From Paraburkholderia domus (GTDB lineage: Bacteria; Pseudomonadota; Gammaproteobacteria; Burkholderiales; Burkholderiaceae), in contig NZ_CAJNAT010000031.1 of NCBI RefSeq assembly GCF_905220705.1, positions 20,450-84,449 of the forward strand: a stretch of DNA of 64,000 nt, given 5' to 3'. Shown piece after piece: positions 1 through 7,079 of this stretch (the first letter of the stretch is position 1; every line of letters begins with the position of its first letter). The translations under genes and the position numbers were made by a program. Under the pieces are notes generated by a model. It worked only from the letters and a program-made list of their open reading frames with translations. It was not told where the DNA came from and made no database searches.

Positions 1-333
1 CACCACGCGCAGGAGGTAATCCGTCTCGCCGCTCATGCGGTACACCTCCACCACCTCTGGAATCTCCTGCACCGCGCGCGTAAAGGTCTGCGCCCAGGCC
101 TCGGTGTGCTGATTCGTGCGCACCGCGACGAACACGGTCGTGCCCACGCCGAGCTTGCGCGCATCGCACAGCGCCACCTGGGCGCGAATGACGCCGGTCT
201 CTTTCAAACGCTGCAGCCGCTTCCAGCAAGGCGTTTGCGACAGATTCACGCGTTGCGCCAACTCGGCAATCGGCATGGTTGCGTCTTCCTGCAACAGCTC
301 AAGCAGCTTCCGATCGATGATATCCATTCCCAT
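1..333 (-). CDS. Lrp/AsnC family transcriptional regulator (3' end cut by window)
   Basis: Reading the minus strand from an ATG at 331-333 gives 111 codons open to the window edge. The N-terminal part has the classic Lrp start (MDIIDRKLLELLQED) followed by a helix-turn-helix (ELAQRVNLSQTPCWKRLQRL), then the beginning of the RAM/AsnC ligand-binding domain ending in SGETDYLLRVV. A second ATG two codons in (325-327) is an alternative start. It is divergent from cysteine dioxygenase, with an Lrp-type box in the shared promoter, so it is probably a cysteine- or amino-acid-responsive activator of that gene. The C-terminus is missing only because the window begins here. Confidence 0.9.
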   Translation of the reverse strand, partial: MGMDIIDRKLLELLQEDATMPIAELAQRVNLSQTPCWKRLQRLKETGVIRAQVALCDARKLGVGTTVFVAVRTNQHTEAWAQTFTRAVQEIPEVVEVYRMSGETDYLLRVV

Positions 334-346
334 CGTCACACCCTTA

Positions 347-361
347 TAGGAAATTATTCTA
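347..361. promoter_or_regulatory. Lrp-type binding box between lrp-like gene and cysteine dioxygenase
   Basis: The 15 bases TAGGAAATTATTCTA match the E. coli Lrp consensus YAGHAWATTWTDCTR at 14 of 15 positions (only the fourth base differs). A weaker AT-rich version of the motif lies about 15 bases further on. The box is 14 bases upstream of the regulator's start codon and about 110 bases upstream of the cysteine dioxygenase start, a position suited to autoregulation and control of the divergent gene. Confidence 0.6.
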
Positions 362-471
362 CTTTTAAGACCCTAAGGGGAATTATATGGAAACTCTTTC
401 TCCAGGCAAACGGGTATAAATATGTCTATCCAAAAATAGCCGATAAGCAGCCATGCAGCTGCACAGCGATC

Positions 472-1116
472 ATGAGCCAAGACCTTCGTTCAACACCCGT
501 AGCCCGTTCCTCCGCCCACGCCACGCAGTTTGCCGGGGCGCATGAAACCCTCGCGCGCATGCACCACAGCGCGCCGCTGGCGCACCTGTGCGATGCGCTC
601 GACGCGATGTTCGAAGCCTGTGCAAAATTCCCCGAACCGTCGGACTCGACCTTCTTCGCGCGCAGCATGCGCGTCGCACTGGCCGAAGCCGCGGCGAATC
701 CCGAGTTACTCACATCGGCGCAACGCGAAGGCTCCACCGAAAAATACCGGCGCCATCTGCTGGCCGCCGATCCGCACGGCCGCTATGCAGTCGCCGCGCT
801 GGTGTGGCTGCCGCAACAGGCAAGCCCGGTGCATGCGCACCACACATGGTGCGGCTATGCGGTGATCGAAGGTACGCTGAGCGAAACCGTTTTTGAATGG
901 AATGGCGCACAGCACTGCGCGAGCGCCACCCGTACACAGGCGCGCAATCCCGGAGCCGTGTCGTTCGTGCGCGGCGGCAGAGGCGGCATTCATCGGCTGG
1001 GCAATTGCAGTGACGCGCCCGCCGTCTCGCTGCATATCTATGGTGTCGCGGGCGCGCAGATCGCCACGCATGTCAACGACATCGTGCGCGCGACCGAGGC
1101 ACCGGCGCTCGTCTGA
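472..1116 (+). CDS. cysteine dioxygenase type I
   Basis: The 214-residue cupin protein should oxidise L-cysteine to cysteine sulfinate with non-haem Fe(II) and O2, the first step of cysteine catabolism. The signature PVHAHHTWCGYAVIEG places iron ligands at His121 and His123, and His174 in GGIHRLGN supplies the third. The YRRHLL motif before the cupin is also typical of the family (PF05995). Start at ATG 472 is chosen because it gives the usual family length; an upstream in-frame extension has no coding character. It is divergent from an Lrp regulator and converges on the MscS gene with a 29-base gap. Confidence 0.88.
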   Translation: MSQDLRSTPVARSSAHATQFAGAHETLARMHHSAPLAHLCDALDAMFEACAKFPEPSDSTFFARSMRVALAEAAANPELLTSAQREGSTEKYRRHLLAADPHGRYAVAALVWLPQQASPVHAHHTWCGYAVIEGTLSETVFEWNGAQHCASATRTQARNPGAVSFVRGGRGGIHRLGNCSDAPAVSLHIYGVAGAQIATHVNDIVRATEAPALV

Positions 1117-1145
1117 ACCCTGCTCACCACGCATGTAGCGCGTAG

Positions 1146-3740
1146 TCAGCTTTTGCCGCTTGCCTCGCCTGCCGTCGGAATCTGCGGTGGAATCGGCGCG
1201 GTCTGCCCGGTTGGCGGCGGCGCCGGACGCGGTTCGTGCGATACATCGCGCGCCATCGCCACAGCAGCGTGCGCCGCTCGCGTCGAAGCCCCCGTCTCAG
1301 CCTGCGCGTGCCCATGCCCATGCGGACCGAGCTCGGGCAGCTCATCGTTCGGCAAAGGCTGCCCTTCGCTATCCTTCGACGACGTGTACACACGCATCTG
1401 CGGCACCGGAATCTCGATGCCGGCTTCGTCCATCTTGCGTTTAAGCCTCAAATTGAAAGCGCGCGCCACGCTCCATTGCTGCAACGGCCGCGTCTTGATC
1501 TGTCCTTTCACGACCATCCAGTTCGGATCAAAACGGTCGAGCCCCCACACCTCGATCGGGCCCAGCATTTCGCGCCGGTAGCGGAAGTCGGCCATCAGAT
1601 CAGCACCGACTTCCCGAATCAGATGCGTGATCTGATCGACATCGGTCGAAAACGACATCCGCACTTCGAACACTGCATAAGCGAAGTCGCGCGACAGGTT
1701 CTTGACGATCTTGATCTGCGAGAACGGAATCGCGTGAATCGCGCCTTGCCCATCGCGCAAGCGGACGGTGCGGATCGATAGATGCTCGACGGTGCCCGCG
1801 TGACCACCGTCCACGTCGATCCAGTCGCCGACCGAAATCGTATCCTCGATGATGATGAACAGGCCGGTGATCAGGTCGGTCACGAGCGACTGCGCGCCGA
1901 ACCCGATCGCGAGGCCGATTACACCGGCGCCGGCCAGCAGCGGCGTCACATTGATGCCCAGGTTCGCCGCGGTGACGATGCCGGCAATCGTCATGATCGA
2001 TACCAGCAGCACATTGCGCAACAACGGCAGCATCGTGCGCGCCCGCGTGCTCGGATTACGCGACTTGGTGCGCGGACCGCCTGGATTGAGGGCTTCTGTG
2101 ATCGCGGTGTCGACCAGAATCCACAGCAGCCATGAAATAAACACCGTCGCGATGATCGCGGTCACCGCGTGCGCTATCCCGCGCGCCGCCACGTTTTCCT
2201 CGACCACTTCCGCGAGCGACACCCCCCACAAACGCGCCGCCAGTTCAAAGAAGAACAGCCAGATGAACAGCGTCAGCAGCGTGCCGCAAAAGCGCAGCAA
2301 GCGCGACAGATAAGGCGAGCGGCGCCGCGCGCGCGGGCTGCGCGGGCGCGTCATGCGCAGCACCACCGCGGACAGGAAAAATGCGAGCACCAGCAACAGC
2401 GCGGTCACCACCGAAATCTGCAGCACGTTCTCGCTGGAGCCTGAACCGCCGAGCGTGGCGACCACTGACGCAGTGGCAAGCACAAGCACCGGCACGTGCC
2501 AGAGCGAGGCGAGCACGTCGAACGCATCGGTCGCGGCCCTATGATCGCTGCGCTGTTCGTAAGGCCGGTTGCGAATCAGATGCGCGATCGGCCGACGGAA
2601 CGCCAGCGCGAAATAGCCGGTGAGCACGGCGGCCGTCATGTTGGCGGCCGTCGAAATCAGCGCGGCGAGATTCGATCCGAGCTGATGCTCGACGTCGTAG
2701 TTGACTGCCGCATCGCCGAGCGCCGCGCATATGCCCACGACGAACAGCACGCGCCGCGCGTGCTCGATCAGCAGACGCACCGCAACCCGCCGATGCCCCG
2801 AGCCGAACAGCGAAAACATGATCAGACAGATCGCCGAAAATACCGCTCCCGCGACGATTGCATAGGCGACCACCATGCCGAGCGTACGGCCGAGCGCATC
2901 GGGCATCGCGCGCACGAACAGCAATGCAGCGAGAAAGGCCACGATCCACGGCCCGACGCGGCGCAGCGCAAAGATCAGCAACTCGCGCGTGGTGGGATTC
3001 GGGTTGAGCCCCAGAAGAATACCGAAGCGCCGGTATAGCCGGTGTTGCAGGTAGATCAGCGCCCCAGCGCAAGCGCCCCAGCCGGCCAGCATGGCAATCA
3101 TCGAAAAGACGACGCGGCCGAAGCTCTCGTGCCCCTGGCCAGAAATGATCGTATAAAGCTCGTTGCCGGCCGCGTTGAAGCGTCCGCCCCAATAGCGCAC
3201 CGGCGTACGGCCCTGATGCACATCGGATTCGAACGAAGCGATGCCCGACGCGATCGCGCCGAGCAAGCCGGGACTCGGTTGCGCGGGCGCGGCCGGCGCG
3301 ACGTTTTGCGAGACCTCGCGCAGCTTTTTGAGCTGGGCGACGAGCGCGGTGCGCTGCCGGTCGTTGTCGAGCGTGGCGATCACGCTGTCGAGCGAGCGCG
3401 CCAGTTCCGCCTGACTCGCGGGCGACGGCGCGGAGGCCGCTTCCGCAGCCGAAGCGCCCGAAGCGGCAGACGCAGGCGTTGCCGTCGCACTGTTGATCAG
3501 GCTCTGCAGTGCCGGGATGACCGGCGTGGTGGCGCCGGCAGCCAGAGCACTCGCGGGCATCCATCCGATACCGAGGATCAGGGCGAGCCAGACCGTGGCC
3601 GTCCACGCACTGAGCCACGCCGCGATGTGGGCGCGACATTCGATGTGACCGAAAGAAAAATGAAAGGCGGCGCGAGTCGCCGGTTGCCCGCCGTTAGACG
3701 GCGCGGCCCCGGACTCACGCCGCAATGGGCATGACTGCAT
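1146..3740 (-). CDS. MscS family mechanosensitive ion channel (large type)
   Basis: An 864-residue inner-membrane protein. A signal-like hydrophobic stretch lies around residues 40-67, followed by an Ala-rich, coiled-coil-like periplasmic segment (to about 190), several membrane helices, and then the MscS pore helix and beta domain (LLAGAGVIGLAIGFGAQSLV, ISVGDWIDVDGGHAGTVEHL) near residues 600-680. The C-terminal cytoplasmic cage ends in a His/Pro/Gly-rich tail. The length places it with the long MscS relatives that carry extra membrane helices. It should gate on membrane tension during osmotic downshift. The start is uncertain: ATG at 3740 has only a weak ribosome site, but no other methionine leaves the signal intact. 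Confidence 0.85.
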   Translation of the reverse strand: MQSCPLRRESGAAPSNGGQPATRAAFHFSFGHIECRAHIAAWLSAWTATVWLALILGIGWMPASALAAGATTPVIPALQSLINSATATPASAASGASAAEAASAPSPASQAELARSLDSVIATLDNDRQRTALVAQLKKLREVSQNVAPAAPAQPSPGLLGAIASGIASFESDVHQGRTPVRYWGGRFNAAGNELYTIISGQGHESFGRVVFSMIAMLAGWGACAGALIYLQHRLYRRFGILLGLNPNPTTRELLIFALRRVGPWIVAFLAALLFVRAMPDALGRTLGMVVAYAIVAGAVFSAICLIMFSLFGSGHRRVAVRLLIEHARRVLFVVGICAALGDAAVNYDVEHQLGSNLAALISTAANMTAAVLTGYFALAFRRPIAHLIRNRPYEQRSDHRAATDAFDVLASLWHVPVLVLATASVVATLGGSGSSENVLQISVVTALLLVLAFFLSAVVLRMTRPRSPRARRRSPYLSRLLRFCGTLLTLFIWLFFFELAARLWGVSLAEVVEENVAARGIAHAVTAIIATVFISWLLWILVDTAITEALNPGGPRTKSRNPSTRARTMLPLLRNVLLVSIMTIAGIVTAANLGINVTPLLAGAGVIGLAIGFGAQSLVTDLITGLFIIIEDTISVGDWIDVDGGHAGTVEHLSIRTVRLRDGQGAIHAIPFSQIKIVKNLSRDFAYAVFEVRMSFSTDVDQITHLIREVGADLMADFRYRREMLGPIEVWGLDRFDPNWMVVKGQIKTRPLQQWSVARAFNLRLKRKMDEAGIEIPVPQMRVYTSSKDSEGQPLPNDELPELGPHGHGHAQAETGASTRAAHAAVAMARDVSHEPRPAPPPTGQTAPIPPQIPTAGEASGKS

Positions 3741-3931
3741 GGCGATCCGTAAGAAAACGGGAGACGCCAGTTTAGCCGCAGTTTCACCGCCGGCGACCGA
3801 ACATGCGTAACCGATTGTTAGGACGCTTGCGCAAATTCGAGGATTGGCGGGCCTCCCTCCTCTCCCGAGCGGCCACTACGACGCCTGCAACGGGCCAGGC
3901 GAGGCACAAGCCGCGCACGGTCCGGTAAGGC

Positions 3932-4579
3932 TCAATAAGCCACTGTCGCGATCTGACGGACGAAACGGCCCTGCTCCAATTCGTCGACGAAGGCGATCGC
4001 ATAGTCTTCCGCGGAAATGCGGCTATTGCCCTCTGCGTCAGCCAGCAGCGTGTTCGCGCCCGTGCGGAACTTGCCGGTGCGCTCGCCCGGGGCAATCAGC
4101 GCGGCCGGCGCGAAGAAAGTCCAGTCGAGATCGGTGATACCACGGTAGTAATCGAATGCGTCGCGGTGAGCCAGTGCGATCGCTTTGTAGGCGTCCGGGA
4201 AACCGTCGGTGTCGACCAGTTGCTTGCCCGGCGCCACTTCGAGCGAACCCGCGCCGCCCACCACCACGAGGCGCTTGACGCCCGCTGCGCGTACGCCTTC
4301 GACGAGCGCATGGGTCGCCGTGGTCAGCGCCGCGAGATTGCCGTGCGGCGGGGCATAGGCGCTCGCCACCACATCGTGACCGCGCACTGCGGCGCCGACG
4401 CTCGCAGCGTCGAGCAGATCGGCTTGCTCGGCTTGGAGATTCGCCACATCCGCCGGCACGCGCGCCGGATTGCGCGCCAGCGCCGTCACCTGATGCCCGC
4501 GACGGGCCGCTTCCAAGGCGATCCGCGAACCAATCGTGCCGGTGGCGCCGAACAATGCGATTTTCAACTGTTTGCTCAT
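3932..4579 (-). CDS. NAD(P)-binding oxidoreductase, NmrA/YwnB type
   Basis: A 215-residue Rossmann protein. The N-terminal LFGATGTIGSRIALEAARRGH carries the GxxGxxG dinucleotide motif, and VVVGGAGSLEVAPGKQL in the middle is typical of the NAD(P)H-binding SDR-like group that includes Bacillus YwnB. Substrate unknown; family members act as flavin or NAD(P)H reductases or as redox sensors. It lies directly downstream of an Rrf2 regulator, the same pairing as ywnA/ywnB in Bacillus, and has its own palindrome upstream (4602-4628) matching the one in front of the regulator gene. It is therefore probably repressed by that regulator. Confidence 0.82.
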   Translation of the reverse strand: MSKQLKIALFGATGTIGSRIALEAARRGHQVTALARNPARVPADVANLQAEQADLLDAASVGAAVRGHDVVASAYAPPHGNLAALTTATHALVEGVRAAGVKRLVVVGGAGSLEVAPGKQLVDTDGFPDAYKAIALAHRDAFDYYRGITDLDWTFFAPAALIAPGERTGKFRTGANTLLADAEGNSRISAEDYAIAFVDELEQGRFVRQIATVAY

Positions 4580-4601
4580 TTCGATACTCCTGTGATTAGC
4601 C

Positions 4602-4628
4602 TATATGTAACTATATTGATTACATATA
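4602..4628. promoter_or_regulatory. Rrf2-type operator, copy 1 (upstream of oxidoreductase)
   Basis: A perfect inverted repeat, TATATGTAA, nine bases, then TTACATATA, centred about 36 bases upstream of the oxidoreductase start. The core TGTAACTATA plus ATTACA recurs in front of the Rrf2 gene with identical spacing, which argues for a real operator and not just AT-rich promoter DNA. Confidence 0.65.
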
Positions 4629-4724
4629 ACGCGGAAAAAAGAGGGGCGTGAGCCCCCGTTCGTTCTCAGGTACGCGCGTCTCGACTACACCACACGCGCC
4701 CTCCGATGCTACTTCATTGCCATG

Positions 4725-5180
4725 TCACCCATGCGGACGCCGCTTGCGTTCACGCGCCCGTTCGGCGCGCACCAGGTCGGAAGTAGCATCAGCCAGCGTG
4801 CGTGCGCCGAGCGATGCCTCCATGGCCTGCTGCGCTTCGTCAATGATGCCGCGCAGCACGACCTGGATATTCCGCCCCACCATGCATGCAGGATTTGGCT
4901 CCTCGCGATGCATGGCGAACAATTGCGCGTCGTCCACCGCACGATACACCTCAAGCAAGGTGATGTCGTCAGGCGGCCGGGCGAGCAGCGCGCCGCCGCC
5001 CGCGCCAAGTTGCGAGGTCGTGAGACCCGCCTCGGCCAGCATGGTCAACAGACGCCGGATCAACGCAGGATTCGTATTCACACTGCCCGCGATCATCTCC
5101 GACGAAAGCGGCGCGCCTTCCTGCAACGACAGCAGCGCGAGCACATGCACCGCAAACGCAAACCGGCTACTTGTATTCAC
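4725..5180 (-). CDS. Rrf2 family transcriptional regulator
   Basis: From a GTG start at 5178-5180 the protein reads as 151 residues beginning VNTSSRFAFAVHVLALLSL, the normal Rrf2 start, followed by a winged helix-turn-helix (SEMIAGSVNTNPALIRRLL) and the wing GAGGGALLARPPDDITLLEVY. A longer in-frame extension upstream would run through the operator and is rejected. There is no triple-cysteine cluster of the IscR/NsrR kind: one cysteine (in NPACMVGRNI) remains, as in YwnA-like members. It probably represses itself and the adjacent oxidoreductase gene in response to an electrophile or redox signal; that signal is inferred only from the family. Confidence 0.85.
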   Translation of the reverse strand: MNTSSRFAFAVHVLALLSLQEGAPLSSEMIAGSVNTNPALIRRLLTMLAEAGLTTSQLGAGGGALLARPPDDITLLEVYRAVDDAQLFAMHREEPNPACMVGRNIQVVLRGIIDEAQQAMEASLGARTLADATSDLVRAERARERKRRPHG

Positions 5181-5204
5181 AGCAAACCCGCCCTGCCACG
5201 ACAA

Positions 5205-5229
5205 TGTGTAACTATAGTAATTACATTTA
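5205..5229. promoter_or_regulatory. Rrf2-type operator, copy 2 (upstream of rrf2 gene)
   Basis: TGTAACTATA, three bases, ATTACA with TGTAA and TTACA half sites nine bases apart, about 27-50 bases upstream of the GTG start. It shares 10 contiguous bases and the exact half-site spacing with the palindrome at 4602-4628. Confidence 0.6.
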
Positions 5230-5267
5230 ATCCGACTGTCAAACGACCGGAGGCGCAAGTCACCATC

Positions 5268-5741
5268 TCACTTGTCCATCTGCTTTTGCGCATCGCTGGA
5301 ATCGCCCGGCGCAGACGAAGATGCCGACACGCTAGCCGACGACGCCGAACTTTGTGCCGACCATTCCTGCAGCTTGCGCCCCGCCGTCTCCAGGCTCTGG
5401 CCGGTCAACGCCGCCGCCTTGCCGAGTTGCGCATTCGTCGCGCTCGCCGCGCCTTGCAGGTGGGCTTCCGCGGTCGACGCCAGCGAGGCGGGATCGATCG
5501 TGATCGACGGCGCGGAGGCCGATTCGAGGTTCTGCTGCGCGGTGGCCTTGGTCGCATCGACCTGCTGGCCGACGTAGCTGGCTGCCTGGTCGAGCTTCTG
5601 ACCGGCGGCTTGCGCGGCATCGTTGAGCTTGCCGGCGACCTGTGCCGACGCATCGTTCTTCTGACAGGCCGCGAGCCCGCCGAACACGAGAGCGACAACA
5701 GCAACGCGACGCAACAGCGGCGAACGAATAGATAAAGTCAT
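5268..5741 (-). CDS. small outer-membrane-type lipoprotein, helical
   Basis: A 157-residue protein with a textbook lipoprotein signal: two arginines, a hydrophobic core and the lipobox GLAAC, placing the acylated cysteine at about residue 27. The mature part is rich in Ala, Gln and Ser with heptad-like helices (KLNDAAQAAGQKLDQAASYV) resembling the alpha-helical lipoproteins often found in Burkholderia, and it ends in a Ser/Ala-rich tail. I do not recognise a specific function; an envelope structural or stress role is possible. Start at ATG 5741 is set by the signal peptide; longer in-frame versions have no coding character. Confidence 0.7.
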   Translation of the reverse strand: MTLSIRSPLLRRVAVVALVFGGLAACQKNDASAQVAGKLNDAAQAAGQKLDQAASYVGQQVDATKATAQQNLESASAPSITIDPASLASTAEAHLQGAASATNAQLGKAAALTGQSLETAGRKLQEWSAQSSASSASVSASSSAPGDSSDAQKQMDK

Positions 5742-5743
5742 AT

Positions 5744-5905
5744 TTAAGTGTGAGCCGCATCGAGCGGCTTCCGCATGCGAAAACGCGCCAATGATACGCC
5801 GTTGCGCCGCACGCTCCCCTGCCCGAGCATCTGGAAGCCCGCGCGCTCGAAGCGCCGGCGCGCGCAGGGGCTGACGTCGGCGCTTGGCGCAGTAGCCCCG
5901 CCCTG
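5744..5905 (-). pseudogene. possible remnant of a GNAT acetyltransferase C-terminus
   Basis: In the 300-base gap upstream of the lipoprotein gene, one minus-strand frame between two stops (TAG and TAA) reads 53 codons containing ARRRFERAGFQMLGQGSV and ARFRMRKPL. The 'R-x-Y/F-E-R-A-G-F' element and the closing 'R-x-R-M-R-K' resemble the last strand-helix-strand of GNAT N-acetyltransferases. There is no start codon and the acetyl-CoA binding part is absent, so if real it is a decayed fragment. Short length makes chance similarity possible. Confidence 0.3.
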
Positions 5906-6042
5906 CTACGCCGCCGCGTCGCCTGCCTGCATCCTGCACCATTGATTACACGCCATCGGTCCTCCTTCGCGGTTCTGTCAAACGCATTGGGGTAGACTGA
6001 CGTCCCGCTCGATGTGTTCCGTTGATCAATTGGAGGCATGCG

Positions 6043-6624
6043 ATGGCAGCAAAGAAGATCCTGTTCCTGACCGGCGACTTCGCCGAGGATTACGAAACGA
6101 TGGTGCCGTTTCAGGCGCTGCAGGCGGTCGGCCACGTGGTTGACGCGGTCTGTCCGAACAAGAAAGCGGGCGAGAAGATCAAGACCGCGATCCATGATTT
6201 CGAAGGCGACCAGACCTACACCGAAAAGCCTGGCCATCAGTTCACGCTCAATGCAACGTTCGACGACGTCGATTCCCGTCAATATGACGCGCTGGCGATC
6301 GCGGGCGGCCGCGCGCCGGAATACCTGCGGCTCAATCACAAAGTCATCGAACTCGTGCGGCAGTTCGCCGAAGCAGGCAAGCCGATCGCCGCGATCTGCC
6401 ACGCCGCGCAATTGCTGGCCGCCGCCGACGTGATTCGCGGCAAGCGCATTTCCGCCTACCCGGCCTGCGCGCCCGAAGTGAAGCTGGCCGGCGGCGAGTA
6501 CGCCGACATTCCGGTCGACGCCGCGATCACCGACGCCAATTTCGTCACCGCCCCCGCATGGCCCGCTCATCCTGAGTGGCTGCGTCAATTCCTCGTGCTG
6601 CTCGGCACCCGGATCGAACTCTGA
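6043..6624 (+). CDS. DJ-1/PfpI family protein
   Basis: A 193-residue class I glutamine-amidotransferase-like protein. The nucleophile elbow AAICHAAQLL puts Cys119-His120 at the active site, and an acidic residue near Glu15 (FAEDYE) fits the DJ-1/PfpI pattern. Relatives are reported as proteases, deglycases, glyoxalases or chaperones, so the substrate cannot be fixed here. ATG 6043 is preceded by GGAGG at 6032-6036, which decides the start over an upstream in-frame methionine. It is a single gene, followed by a strong hairpin terminator. Confidence 0.88.
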   Translation: MAAKKILFLTGDFAEDYETMVPFQALQAVGHVVDAVCPNKKAGEKIKTAIHDFEGDQTYTEKPGHQFTLNATFDDVDSRQYDALAIAGGRAPEYLRLNHKVIELVRQFAEAGKPIAAICHAAQLLAAADVIRGKRISAYPACAPEVKLAGGEYADIPVDAAITDANFVTAPAWPAHPEWLRQFLVLLGTRIEL

Positions 6625-6630
6625 TCCTGA

Positions 6631-6667
6631 GGCGAGCGCCTTGCCTTCGCGGCAATGCGCGCTCGCC
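6631..6667 (+). terminator. hairpin downstream of the DJ-1/PfpI gene
   Basis: GGCGAGCGC at 6631-6639 pairs with GCGCTCGCC at 6659-6667, and an inner TTGCC/GGCAA stem with a TTCGC loop continues the helix. It starts seven bases after the stop codon. There is no T-run after it, so termination may be weak or factor-assisted. Confidence 0.55.
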
Positions 6668-6752
6668 AAAACGCTCCCACATTTGAGACTAGTCCGATAG
6701 TTCTCAGCGAAAGGCTTTCCTATAGTCGCCGGTTGACTTGGGAGCTTTTTCG

Positions 6753-7079
6753 ATGGAACTGACTGATTGGATCGTCATTCTCGCCGTCACCTTGATGGCG
6801 ATTGCCTTTTTCTGCGCGCGCACACCGGCCAACTGGTCGCGAGAAAACCGCGCGCGACGTCTGGCCGGCACGCGCATGCTGGTGCAAGCCGCCTGTTCGT
6901 TGTGGGCCGCCCTGTTGATCCTCGCGCACGGCCTGTTCGCCCTTAACGGCCTGCCCGGCCTGCATCCCGCCCCGCTCGAAGCGCTGACCGGCGTTGCGAT
7001 CCTGATCGTTTGCGGCTGCTACTGGTCGATTCGCGGCGGCAAACTGCTCAAGCCGCGCCGACTCTTTACCGCGTACTGA
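6753..7079 (+). CDS. small integral membrane protein of unknown function
   Basis: A 108-residue protein with three hydrophobic segments (about residues 5-22, 44-66 and 76-94) separated by a positively charged loop (NWSRENRARRLAGTR). I do not recognise a family. ATG 6753 follows a GGGAG ribosome site at 6740-6744. The 3' end overlaps the end of the convergent histidine kinase gene by 14 bases. Codon use and the clean membrane pattern support a real gene. Confidence 0.65.
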   Translation: MELTDWIVILAVTLMAIAFFCARTPANWSRENRARRLAGTRMLVQAACSLWAALLILAHGLFALNGLPGLHPAPLEALTGVAILIVCGCYWSIRGGKLLKPRRLFTAY

